Shown here in pieces: positions 7,154-13,638 of a stretch of DNA of 13,638 nt. This stretch comes from Verrucomicrobiales bacterium. Lineage in GTDB: Bacteria > Verrucomicrobiota > Verrucomicrobiia > Limisphaerales > UBA9464. Below the pieces are notes generated by a model. That model had not been told where the DNA came from. It did no database searches and saw nothing but the letters and a program-made list of their open reading frames with translations. Position numbers and translations under genes: made by a program. Location: positions 1-13,638 of the forward strand of contig DLVS01000636.1 of NCBI GenBank assembly GCA_003445095.1, read 5' to 3'. Each line of letters starts with the position of its first letter. Position 1 is the stretch's first letter.

Positions 7154-7432
7154 ATGAATCCCTGGGCGCCGGGCTACGTAGGGCTACAATCCCCAAGCAC
7201 GCAGCGCTCGCAGGTTATGGCATCCATTCGGTCGAAAGGGAACAAGGGCACAGGGCTGAAGCTCGCGTCGATATTTCGTGCCCATGGGATAAACGGCAGG
7301 CGGCGGCACCAAGCGCTGGTCGGAAACCCGGATTTCTCCTTTCGGCGGAAACGCTTGGCAGTGTTTGTAGACGGCTGCTTTTGGCACGGGTGCACGGATG
7401 AATGGCGAGTTGGGTGCGATCGGCACGACTAG
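7154..7432 (+). pseudogene. vsr: Truncated vsr-type DNA mismatch endonuclease
   Basis: Vsr enzymes (about 130-150 residues) nick beside T:G mismatches formed by deamination of 5-methylcytosine. This 92-residue reading carries the N-terminal half: RSQVMASIRSKGNKGT (18-33), the metal-binding Asp in GNPDFSF (Asp60), and the family signature FVDGCFWHGC (71-80). The rest is lost: after Cys80 relatives continue with an N..FW..K..N..RD region and GW.V...WE, whereas here TDEWRVGCDRHD precedes a stop. WRV could be the remnant of GWRV, which would imply an internal deletion of a few dozen residues. In addition, the conserved Glu of the 'gTElkl' motif, corresponding to E. coli Glu25, is Gly34 (GGG, one base from GAG). 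The 5' end is intact, with GGGAG at 7143-7147 and 6-nt spacing, so the gene once began here. No cytosine methyltransferase is nearby. A nonfunctional remnant is the most likely state. Confidence 0.85.
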
Positions 7433-7469
7433 TCGTGGCCTGATGCCGTGGATGCGACGATTCGCGGGT

Positions 7470-7486
7470 CCGAAAGTTTCTTCCGG
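7470..7486 (-). terminator. Weak hairpin after the DUF1501 stop
   Basis: On the minus strand CCGGAAG-AAA-CTTTCGG folds into a 7-bp stem (one G-U pair) about 17 nt beyond the DUF1501 stop codon. No U-rich tail follows, so termination is a guess from position. It might instead only protect the 3' end of the DUF1800-DUF1501 transcript. Confidence 0.25.
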
Positions 7487-7503
7487 CAACAAAGCAAATC
7501 GCC

Positions 7504-9174
7504 TCAGACGATATCCGGCTCGCCGATCACTTGGGTGTTGTCGCGGGCTTGCAGCCCCGGGGTCTTGAGGCTCTCGCTGCTATTTGCGTAGCCGGGAATG
7601 ATCCGGGTCAGTTGATCTGGAGAGGCGCCGAGGTGGTCCCGGATAATTTTCCCCAATACCGAGCGATAGTCGGTATTGCGTTGCAGGTAGCGGTCGCCCG
7701 CGCGGAAGAGGGAACCCGTCGGGCCGGTCGCCCAAGGCAACACCCGATCACCGTCGCCGCCGCAGTTGAAGACACCGGTTCGTTTCACCCCTCCCAGAGT
7801 TCCTGGTTCGTAACCTTTGATATTTCCCCCAGCCACAAACATCACGCTGGCTTCGGCGTGGTCGGTGCCTGCGTCGGAATTCTCAATCGTCGTCCGACCA
7901 AATTCCGAAAGAGTCACCACCGCGAGATCGTCCCAGCGGCATTTCGCTGCGTAGCGCGTGAAGTACTTCTGGAGAGCGTACAGCGACCAACCGACCCGCC
8001 GCAGGAGTCCGGCGTGAGTGCCGGTGTGTGAGCCCACTCCCGCCGCTTCATCTTTGGCCTGAACTTGATCGCTGTGCGTGTCCCATCCGTCGATCGAGAC
8101 TCCGGCAACGATCGCATCGGTCTGGTTCAGAATAATGGCGGCGGCCTTGAGTCGTTCGAAAAACTCTTGGCCGCTGGTCGGTATGACATACTTGTCGGCG
8201 CGATTCCCCGTGCCTCGCCGCCAACCTCCGTTTTTGTCAGGCGTGGTCGGAAAGAGATAGTAGCCGCCCCCGTTGGCATTCGCCCAATCGGTGTCGCCAT
8301 CGGTTACCGCCTCGTCGCGGAATGTGTTGTCGGCCTCGGAGAACTTCAGCTGAGCGAACAACTCCAACGTGTCGTGGAGATTCTTGTACTGCAATTGCAG
8401 CAGCTCACGTTCCCGCTTGTCGGCGAAGGTGGCGGTATTGGCGGCGGCTAAGGCGGCGTTCGCCTTCGCATTGGCGGCGGGCGTGTTGGGGACTGACAGC
8501 AGCGCGTAGCGATTCGGGTCACTGATATTGGTCATGGCCGCTTTCGATCCTCGTAAAATCAAGGGCAGCGAAGATCCGATACTAATCGCCGTGAGCGGTG
8601 AAGTGTTGGCCAAGCCGGACTCAATCATGGCCCGATACAGCAACCCATCTTTGACCGCTGAATCCGCGGGCGCGCCGTTCTCCCAATAAGCCTGAGAATC
8701 GAAATGAGACCGGGACTGCTTCGGATAACCAACGCGGTGGATCAGCGCGAGATCGCCTGAATTGTAAAGCGGGGCAAGGAACTTCAAGGACGGATGCAAA
8801 GCGGCAAATCCGTTCCCCAAGGGGAGTCCGTAGGGATGCGCATAGATGCCCGCGTTGGAACCCGCCTCCGGGAAAAACGCCGCACCCACTCGAGTGTAGG
8901 GCTCCACTGGATCCGGAGCGATCGCGAGGTTCGGCCGACTTGTCTGGTAGGCCGAGTCGCCCAAGGGAATGACGGAATTCAGTCCATCGTTGGCTCCCCG
9001 CAGAAAGATGAACAGCAGCTTGCGGACCCGACCGTTGGGCCCCGGCTGGCCAATCGTGCCTTCAGCGAGGGCGCGTTGCATGACGAAGGGGATGTCCGTC
9101 AAAGAAGCCAAGGCCGCGCCCAGGCCCAATTTCGCCGAATGCGAAAGAAAAGAACGTCGGGAGAAGGTGTTCAT
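7504..9174 (-). CDS. DUF1501 family protein, Tat-exported
   Basis: A 556-residue member of DUF1501, a family related to the alkaline phosphatase/sulfatase superfamily; no reaction is established for it. The start MNTFSRRSFLSHSAK is a twin-arginine (Tat) signal followed by a hydrophobic stretch (LGLGAALASL), so it is exported folded, which suggests a cofactor or metal. Family features seen: LLFIFLRGANDGLN at 53-66, ALHPSLKFLAPLY followed by an H-rich RSHFDSQAYWENG, then SIDGWDTHSDQ, and near residues 420-445 LSEFGRTTIENSDAGTDHAEA, where D, H and GTDH are likely metal-site candidates. Many relatives read GTDHG; here it is GTDHA. It follows the DUF1800 gene after 11 bp with no Shine-Dalgarno sequence, consistent with translational coupling. 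DUF1800-DUF1501 pairs are common in Verrucomicrobiota and Planctomycetota, where both are thought to work together at or outside the inner membrane. Confidence 0.92.
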   Translation of the reverse strand: MNTFSRRSFLSHSAKLGLGAALASLTDIPFVMQRALAEGTIGQPGPNGRVRKLLFIFLRGANDGLNSVIPLGDSAYQTSRPNLAIAPDPVEPYTRVGAAFFPEAGSNAGIYAHPYGLPLGNGFAALHPSLKFLAPLYNSGDLALIHRVGYPKQSRSHFDSQAYWENGAPADSAVKDGLLYRAMIESGLANTSPLTAISIGSSLPLILRGSKAAMTNISDPNRYALLSVPNTPAANAKANAALAAANTATFADKRERELLQLQYKNLHDTLELFAQLKFSEADNTFRDEAVTDGDTDWANANGGGYYLFPTTPDKNGGWRRGTGNRADKYVIPTSGQEFFERLKAAAIILNQTDAIVAGVSIDGWDTHSDQVQAKDEAAGVGSHTGTHAGLLRRVGWSLYALQKYFTRYAAKCRWDDLAVVTLSEFGRTTIENSDAGTDHAEASVMFVAGGNIKGYEPGTLGGVKRTGVFNCGGDGDRVLPWATGPTGSLFRAGDRYLQRNTDYRSVLGKIIRDHLGASPDQLTRIIPGYANSSESLKTPGLQARDNTQVIGEPDIV

Positions 9175-9185
9175 GCCATTAACCG

Positions 9186-11705
9186 TTAAATTCCCTGTTC
9201 TTGAAATCTTTTCGTGGAGAGCAACAAGCCGATGACTCCCCGCACCCGTTTATCGTAGGTTGGAGTTCCGGGGGCCAGGTTGGTGAACGGTGAAGCCGCA
9301 ATCCCGTCGTCGGCCGTGTTCAGGAAGTTTACCGCCACTTCCCGGTACTTCGCCAGATTGGCGGTGCCTTCGGCAGGGAATAACAGCCCGACGAGCGCAT
9401 GCGCTACAACCGTCGGGTCGCGCAGTCCCGGAGCCGAGGGGATGCGCTTTTGCAGCAAACCGAACACATCAACCTTGGTGTTCGGTCCCGCGTCGTCCTT
9501 GCCCGTCATCCCCTGCGGCATCAACGCCGACTGCACAAATCGCAGGCGCTCGGCCAGCGTACCAGCGCTAATCCAACCGGGGGCATCTTCGGGATAACCA
9601 TCGGGCTCGGCCCGGTCGAACAGGCGCATCCGCCCGGCGCGGTTCATGAAATTGTACACGCTGTAACCATCGGTCTCAGCCGTGAATTGGCCGTCATCCA
9701 ATCTGGCACGAAGGGCCCGGATGGTGCTGACGGCAAATTCCAATGGCGTTTTGGCTTTTTGGAGAGAGCCCTCATGGTGGCGAAAGAGCTCGGAGTTGAA
9801 GATCACCTTCAACACTTCGCGAAGTTGACCCTTGGGATTCGAGTTCTCCCAGGCCAGCATGCACTGCTTCACCAATTCTTCCTCGGGCGAGGTCAAGTCG
9901 TCGGTGAAGTCGTATCCGTGACGAAAACCATCGTGAACGAAGAGCCGACAGAGCTTCACCGAGATATATTCTTGGGTGAACGGTTGGTCGGCCATGTGGC
10001 GCAACAAATCATAGCCATCCTGCATGGCGAGGTTCCCGCTGCGCGCCGGCAAGAATTTCGCGTACTCCTTGCCAGCCCACGGAGGTCCGAATCGGGCGGG
10101 CACTTTCTTCGATCCTAATCGCCGTCCGGAGGCGTCCCATTCGTAAAACAGATACTTGGCGGAGTTGTTGTGACGATCCGTGCGGAACTTGAAACTCCAG
10201 ACGCCGATGACATTGGTATTGGCGTTGAGTTCAGCGCCCGTCACGGATGGATTCACATAGTTCGTGCTGCGGCGCGCGAGCGGATTGAACTCGTCTTCGG
10301 CCGCCAGGAGTTCCAGTCGCCACCCACTCCAGGCCCGCGAGATTTGCACGATGTCATGCTGATCATAGCCGTTGTCGACGCCGAAACAGAACAACTCGCA
10401 TAACTCGCGAGCGTAGTTTTCGTTGGCGATATTGCTACCGTCGCCGCGTGAAGTGACGCTATCGAGATAGACAATCATCGCCGGACTTTCGGCGCTGATC
10501 GTGAGGAGATCGTAAAACGTGACGTTGGGATTCAACAGCGCCTGACGCCACCGCACGTTTTCCACGAATTCAGTCCGCACCGCCAAACGCTCGGCATCCA
10601 CGTTGTCGTAACCCCGATTGTCGAATAGGTCCTGCGTCTTGCTGACTTGAGTGACGAAGTGATTCTCCAAGAATTGACGAAGCACCTCGTGCAATTGCCG
10701 GCGCGACTGGATCGCTCGGAGAACATGCCACGCCCGCAAATCCGCCCGGCTTGCGTTACCGGCTTGTAGCTTGCCGAAAATGGTCGCCGGATTGTTTGGG
10801 GAGCCGCTCAGGTCGTGATTGCTGGTAATGCCGCCTCCGGAAAGCCGAATGGTTAATCGCGCACCCTGGGTCGAGGTTTGGTACCAATAACTGAGAGTAT
10901 AGGTCTGCGCCGGATTCAAATTCGGCGAGATCACTTGATACACCGAACTACCCTGGGTTTCGCCGGCTTCGGTGGCCACCAAATGGAGCGAAGCGGCTCC
11001 CGAATGGACGAATTCGGAACTCCGAGCCGTTCCAATCATGTTGGGCGACAAATTCCACGTCGTCCCTAGAGCTGATTCGAACCCACCATTTCTGAGCAAG
11101 TTTACCCCAGTGCCATCGTCGGTGGAGCCGGACACCAAACGAAGATCATCAAGATACAAGTCGCCGGGGCCATCCAAGTAGAGATAGATCCTGGAAGCGC
11201 TGCCGAGTCCGGTCGCAGTGACCTTCTGCCAACGCGGGGTGACGTCTACCGTATCAAGGTTTTCGTCGATCGACTCGGCCGTGAGCTGTTCGGCGAGATA
11301 GGCTTCTGGCCCCATCGTACGAACCCGGTCAAGCTCATCCGGCGTCGGTCCGTATCCCAGCCGATACAGCAACGTCGTCGCCAAGAGATCCGCGTCGGAG
11401 ATGGGTCGGGGCCGAACCTGGAAGTACCCGAGTGCGGACGGCTGGGCTGAAACATTCCAAGCGAAATTGTTGGTGATACTTGCCACTGGGCCGAACACGC
11501 CATCCAAGGCCGGTGCCAGGAACATTTGATACTCCTCCACCGCGGGGATCGGATGAAACCGAATCTGAAGCTCCGATCCGCCAGGCGCCGCCGAGATCGT
11601 CACGCCGGGAGTCGGGGCGGGAGAATCGTCCGCTTGGGCACCACCGAAAAGTGCGAGGCTTAACGCCAAGCCGAGAAGACGAAACGAGGGACGACTGGAG
11701 TTCAT
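9186..11705 (-). CDS. DUF1800 family protein with inserted carbohydrate-binding-like module
   Basis: An 839-residue secreted protein of DUF1800, of unknown reaction. The signal peptide is MNSSRPSFRLLGLALSLALF with cleavage near 24-26. Residues about 30-100 look like a fibronectin-type beta domain. DUF1800 begins near 105 (LLYRLGYGPTPDELDRV), breaks at about 153, and resumes near 300 (ADLRAWHVLRAI, LENHFVTQVSK, then ANENYARELCELFCFGV and the D-I-V-Q-I-S-R-A-W-S-G-W segment). The break holds beta-rich sequence of the CBM4_9/jelly-roll kind: WQKVTATGL and LYLDDLRLV (tail of one copy), then LLRNGGFE, HSGAASLHLVA and YTLSYWYQTST (front of another). Such inserts suggest polysaccharide binding. I start at 11705 because it gives a proper signal peptide; AAGG lies about 10 nt upstream. 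The longer frame back to 12002 would overlap the divergent gene. It is first in a two-gene operon with DUF1501. Confidence 0.9.
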   Translation of the reverse strand: MNSSRPSFRLLGLALSLALFGGAQADDSPAPTPGVTISAAPGGSELQIRFHPIPAVEEYQMFLAPALDGVFGPVASITNNFAWNVSAQPSALGYFQVRPRPISDADLLATTLLYRLGYGPTPDELDRVRTMGPEAYLAEQLTAESIDENLDTVDVTPRWQKVTATGLGSASRIYLYLDGPGDLYLDDLRLVSGSTDDGTGVNLLRNGGFESALGTTWNLSPNMIGTARSSEFVHSGAASLHLVATEAGETQGSSVYQVISPNLNPAQTYTLSYWYQTSTQGARLTIRLSGGGITSNHDLSGSPNNPATIFGKLQAGNASRADLRAWHVLRAIQSRRQLHEVLRQFLENHFVTQVSKTQDLFDNRGYDNVDAERLAVRTEFVENVRWRQALLNPNVTFYDLLTISAESPAMIVYLDSVTSRGDGSNIANENYARELCELFCFGVDNGYDQHDIVQISRAWSGWRLELLAAEDEFNPLARRSTNYVNPSVTGAELNANTNVIGVWSFKFRTDRHNNSAKYLFYEWDASGRRLGSKKVPARFGPPWAGKEYAKFLPARSGNLAMQDGYDLLRHMADQPFTQEYISVKLCRLFVHDGFRHGYDFTDDLTSPEEELVKQCMLAWENSNPKGQLREVLKVIFNSELFRHHEGSLQKAKTPLEFAVSTIRALRARLDDGQFTAETDGYSVYNFMNRAGRMRLFDRAEPDGYPEDAPGWISAGTLAERLRFVQSALMPQGMTGKDDAGPNTKVDVFGLLQKRIPSAPGLRDPTVVAHALVGLLFPAEGTANLAKYREVAVNFLNTADDGIAASPFTNLAPGTPTYDKRVRGVIGLLLSTKRFQEQGI

Positions 11706-11958
11706 GAAAAACCAACCTTGCGATGGGCCGAGTTTAGCAGTTCCTAGGCCGTCGGCTAGGCGGCGGGACGTGCCTTCGGCTCTCAAAGTTCTGCCGGTGC
11801 TCCCACCGCAGCGCGTCCGGCGAAGGCCCCGGTCAAACCCCAATCGGCGAGTCCTCAATGGCACTTCCGCTGGGAACCGGTGCCAACTGAACCCCCGAAA
11901 CACGCTGTCTCCGAACCGCCATTGAGCTTGTGGTCCGGACTTCCTACGGTCTCTGTCT
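11706..11958. promoter_or_regulatory. Divergent intergenic region with promoters for both units
   Basis: These 253 bp separate the leftward DUF1800-DUF1501 operon from the rightward ATP-grasp-like gene, so both promoters should lie here. A bulged hairpin (CCTAG/CTAGG with CC/GG, 11743-11760) would sit in the DUF1800 leader. For the leftward unit I find no convincing -35/-10 pair; the rightward candidate is listed separately. Confidence 0.4.
11922..11950 (+). promoter_or_regulatory. Candidate sigma-70-type promoter, possibly leaderless transcript
   Basis: TTGAGC (11922-11927) and TACGGT (11945-11950) lie exactly 17 bp apart, matching four of six -35 bases and the T, A and final T of a -10 box. 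Transcription would begin about 7 nt further on, at or just before the GTG start at 11959. That fits the absence of a Shine-Dalgarno sequence and would give a leaderless mRNA. The match is modest and could be chance. Confidence 0.3.
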
Positions 11959-13290
11959 GTGAGCGATCCGTCCTCTGCCGCCGATGCTAGCGCCCGCTTC
12001 ATCCGGGATTCTATCCCCGCGGGTGGGCTTTTTCAGGGCGCAACCTGGCGAATTTCTCCGGAGCCATTTCGTTTGGGAGAATCGTTAGCCAAGGAATTCG
12101 AGTCGCTGGGCCGCGTCCTCCTCCAATTCTATCGGGCGGTTAACCTCCTTTACCGTCGGAGCGTCGAAGGCTCAGCGCCCGCTTGGGTCGCCGAAGTCCT
12201 TGACCGAGGAAAACCGCCGGAGCTGATCGCTCTGCAACGCGATCCGGCCTTGAAAAACGAAATCCCCAGAGTGATCCGGCCGGATGTGCTGCTGTCGGAC
12301 GAGGGATTCGCCATCTCCGAATTGGACTCCGTCCCGGGCGGGATCGGCCTGACGCATTGGCTGAATCAAACTTATGCGGCTAGTCCGAGCCAGTCTTGGC
12401 CAGTGATTGGCGGCGCGATGGGAATGCGGGATGGGTTCGTGTCGATCTTTGGAAAGGCCAAGCGAGTCCACCTCGTCGTCTCCGAAGAATCGGCAAGTTA
12501 TCGTCCAGAGATGATTTGGCTGGCGCAGCAAATTCAAGACGGTGAGTTCTCGGTCCGGAACACTGACTTCACTGAATTTGCGCCGGGAGACGCCGTGTAC
12601 CGATTCTTTGAACTGTTCGACCTCGCGCAGGTTCCGAATTCGGGCCGTATTTTTGAGCTGGCGCGGGCCAAACAAGTTCGAGTCACCCCGCCTCCCAAGC
12701 CGATCTTCGAAGAGAAGCTACTCTTCGCGTTGTTGTGGAATCGCAATCTGCGTGAATTCTGGCGCCAAGAGCTGGGTGAGGGTTTCTATCTTCGTCTCCT
12801 GAAGCACGTGCCGCGAACGTGGGTGATCGATCCCACGCCCCTGCCCCCCAATGCCGCGTATCCCGGACTTGAGTTGACCGACTGGCGTCAACTCAAAGGA
12901 CTGAGCCAGCGCGAACGAGAACTGATTCTCAAGGTCTCCGGCTATAGTCCCGTGGCCTGGGGGGCCCGTGGAGTTTACCTCGGCAGCGACTTGAACACGT
13001 CCGATTGGAGCGTGGCTGTCGAGCAAGCCCTGGCTGGCTGGTCCCAGTCGCCCTACGTGTTGCAACGGTTCCATCGCCCGCGGATCGTCGATTCAACCTG
13101 GTACGACTTCGCCAGCAACACGCTTCAATCGATGCCAGGCCGAGTCCGGTTGTGTCCGTACTATTTTGTCAGCGGCGACGGGGAAGCGGCGCGAGCGAAG
13201 TTGGGTGGTGTCCTGGCAACCATCGTTCCCGCCGACAAGAAGATCGTTCACGGCATGAACGACGGCATCCTGGTGCCTTGTGTGGTGTAG
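11959..13290 (+). CDS. Putative circularly permuted ATP-grasp-like protein
   Basis: A 443-residue soluble protein without signal peptide. It starts with GTG; an in-frame stop at 11923 and the lack of another start between make this the only reasonable choice. No gene name is known to me. The pattern recalls circularly permuted ATP-grasp enzymes (glutathionylspermidine-synthase and DUF407-like relatives, which join acids to amines or peptides using ATP): IRPDVLLSDEGFAISELDSV then PGGIGLTHWLNQ (106-136), where D, E and D are candidate magnesium ligands; a Rossmann-like strand KRVHLVVSEE (168-177); LILKVSGYSPVAWGARGVYL (322-341), with Lys325 as a candidate ATP lysine and a glycine-rich loop; YVLQRFHRP (366-374); and a C-terminal LCPYYFV plus KIVHGMNDG (398-436). 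It precedes a VTC polyphosphate polymerase by 204 bp on the same strand, so the two may be linked functionally. The fold assignment is by eye; substrate is unknown. Confidence 0.68.
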   Translation: MSDPSSAADASARFIRDSIPAGGLFQGATWRISPEPFRLGESLAKEFESLGRVLLQFYRAVNLLYRRSVEGSAPAWVAEVLDRGKPPELIALQRDPALKNEIPRVIRPDVLLSDEGFAISELDSVPGGIGLTHWLNQTYAASPSQSWPVIGGAMGMRDGFVSIFGKAKRVHLVVSEESASYRPEMIWLAQQIQDGEFSVRNTDFTEFAPGDAVYRFFELFDLAQVPNSGRIFELARAKQVRVTPPPKPIFEEKLLFALLWNRNLREFWRQELGEGFYLRLLKHVPRTWVIDPTPLPPNAAYPGLELTDWRQLKGLSQRERELILKVSGYSPVAWGARGVYLGSDLNTSDWSVAVEQALAGWSQSPYVLQRFHRPRIVDSTWYDFASNTLQSMPGRVRLCPYYFVSGDGEAARAKLGGVLATIVPADKKIVHGMNDGILVPCVV

Positions 13291-13415
13291 CCTGGAGGCG
13301 GCCCGCTGCCAGTGCCGCGGCCGTTTCCGACCAGGGTCGGCTGCGAAAAAGACTGGTGTGCGGCACCGGGTGTGCTTTCATTTTTCTGCTTTCGCCTCGT
13401 GGAATCTCCCGCGAG

Positions 13416-13453
13416 GTGACACTGTCTGTTCGAATTGTGACAAACGCGTGTCA
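13416..13453 (+). promoter_or_regulatory. Paired TGACA/TGTC inverted repeats upstream of VTC gene
   Basis: GTGACA occurs at 13416-13421 and 13437-13442, 21 bp apart (two helical turns), and each copy is followed by its complement: TGTC after 1 bp and TGTCA after 6 bp. Regularly phased copies on one DNA face are what a dimeric regulator would need. TGTCA-type boxes occur in enterobacterial PhoB sites, and the next gene makes polyphosphate, but the 11-bp Pho-box spacing is not present, so the link is speculative. Confidence 0.3.
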
Positions 13454-13459
13454 TTCCTG

Positions 13460-13476
13460 CGCAGCGACCCGCTGCG
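13460..13476 (+). repeat. 7-bp hairpin in the leader of the VTC gene
   Basis: CGCAGCG and CGCTGCG pair perfectly around a 3-base loop (ACC), ending 18 nt before the ATG at 13495; two G-U pairs can extend the stem. It is too far from the start to mask it completely, has no T-tract, and may simply be leader structure. Confidence 0.35.
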
Positions 13477-13494
13477 TGCCCGAGCCTTACCTCC

Positions 13495-13638
13495 ATGGGT
13501 GACGATCGGATGCAGCTACAGCGCTGGGAACTCAAATATGTCATCCCAGAGGAACTCGCCCTGGCCGTGCGGGACTTTGTTCGTTCGTACCTGGAGCTCG
13601 ATGAGTATGGAGCCAAACGATCCGACCTCAGTTACACG
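13495..13638 (+). CDS. VTC-domain polyphosphate polymerase, partial (5' end)
   Basis: Only the first 48 residues lie in the window; the gene continues past its right edge. The reading QRWELKYVIPEELA, then a helix ending FVRSYLELDEYG and SDLSYT, matches the N-terminus of VTC-domain proteins, in which the E-L-K-Y strand begins the tunnel-shaped polymerase fold and its basic and acidic residues contact phosphate and metal. Bacterial members are usually about 230-260 residues, cytoplasmic, and make polyphosphate from ATP. The start may be ATG 13495 (MGDDRMQLQ) or the in-frame ATG 13510; neither has a good Shine-Dalgarno sequence. It follows the ATP-grasp-like gene on the same strand after 204 bp, with a phased inverted-repeat pair and a hairpin between them. 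Confidence 0.85.
   Translation, partial: MGDDRMQLQRWELKYVIPEELALAVRDFVRSYLELDEYGAKRSDLSYT

Noticed and set aside
11706..12002. Extension of the DUF1800 reading frame upstream to 12002
   Set aside because: The extra 99 residues are Arg/Gly-rich, would bury the signal peptide in the interior, and overlap the divergent ATP-grasp-like gene.
12172..12675. 167-residue minus-strand frame inside the ATP-grasp-like gene
   Set aside because: Antisense shadow of a coherent 443-residue frame; no motif.
1..13638. CRISPR array, tRNA, rRNA, complete insertion sequence or prophage genes
   Set aside because: I looked for spaced direct repeats, tRNA-like cloverleaf ends, transposase motifs and phage structural genes and saw none.

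Overview
The window reads as a stretch of a Verrucomicrobiota chromosome, probably a soil or freshwater member of the Limisphaerales/Pedosphaeraceae type. This rests on gene content: an adjacent DUF1800/DUF1501 secreted pair, a very large G8-domain secreted protein with the C-terminal module typical of that phylum, a carbohydrate-binding-like module inserted in the DUF1800 protein, and GC around 57-63% in most lines I counted. The taxonomic call is inference. The first 13 bases are identical to the 3' end of Illumina adapters, so position 1 is an assembly or read end, not biology.

Layout. 1-303: adapter remnant, then about 290 bp in which I recognise nothing. 304-624 (+): C-terminal quarter of a GH71/GH99-like glycosidase with its upstream part missing. 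654-1187 (-): exported thioredoxin-fold protein with a CGWC active site, convergent with the fragment. 1188-1626: no recognised gene, but a dense cluster of inverted repeats at its right end. 1627-2100 (-): small PLAT/LH2-like protein with unusually low GC (about 50%). 2101-2217: a second structured element. 2218-6600 (-): 1460-residue secreted G8/parallel beta-helix protein. 6601-7153: no recognised gene, one strong hairpin. 7154-7432 (+): decayed vsr mismatch-endonuclease gene. 7504-9174 and 9186-11705 (-): DUF1501 (Tat-exported) and DUF1800, a two-gene operon with an 11-bp gap. 11959-13290 (+, divergent): 443-residue protein resembling circularly permuted ATP-grasp enzymes. 13495-end (+): start of a VTC-type polyphosphate polymerase, cut by the window end.

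How it fits together. The minus-strand genes (DUF1800, DUF1501, G8 protein, perhaps the PLAT-like protein and the thioredoxin-like protein) all look exported, which suggests polysaccharide handling outside the cytoplasm. The plus-strand pair at the right (ATP-grasp-like plus polyphosphate polymerase) is a separate unit, possibly phosphate or polyphosphate metabolism. Two decayed genes (glycosidase fragment, vsr) and the low-GC PLAT-like gene between two structured elements mark sites of past rearrangement. I see no rRNA, tRNA, CRISPR array, complete insertion sequence or prophage. I do not see a clear complete novel system; the strongest leads are the ATP-grasp-like/polyphosphate polymerase pair and the structured elements flanking the PLAT-like gene.
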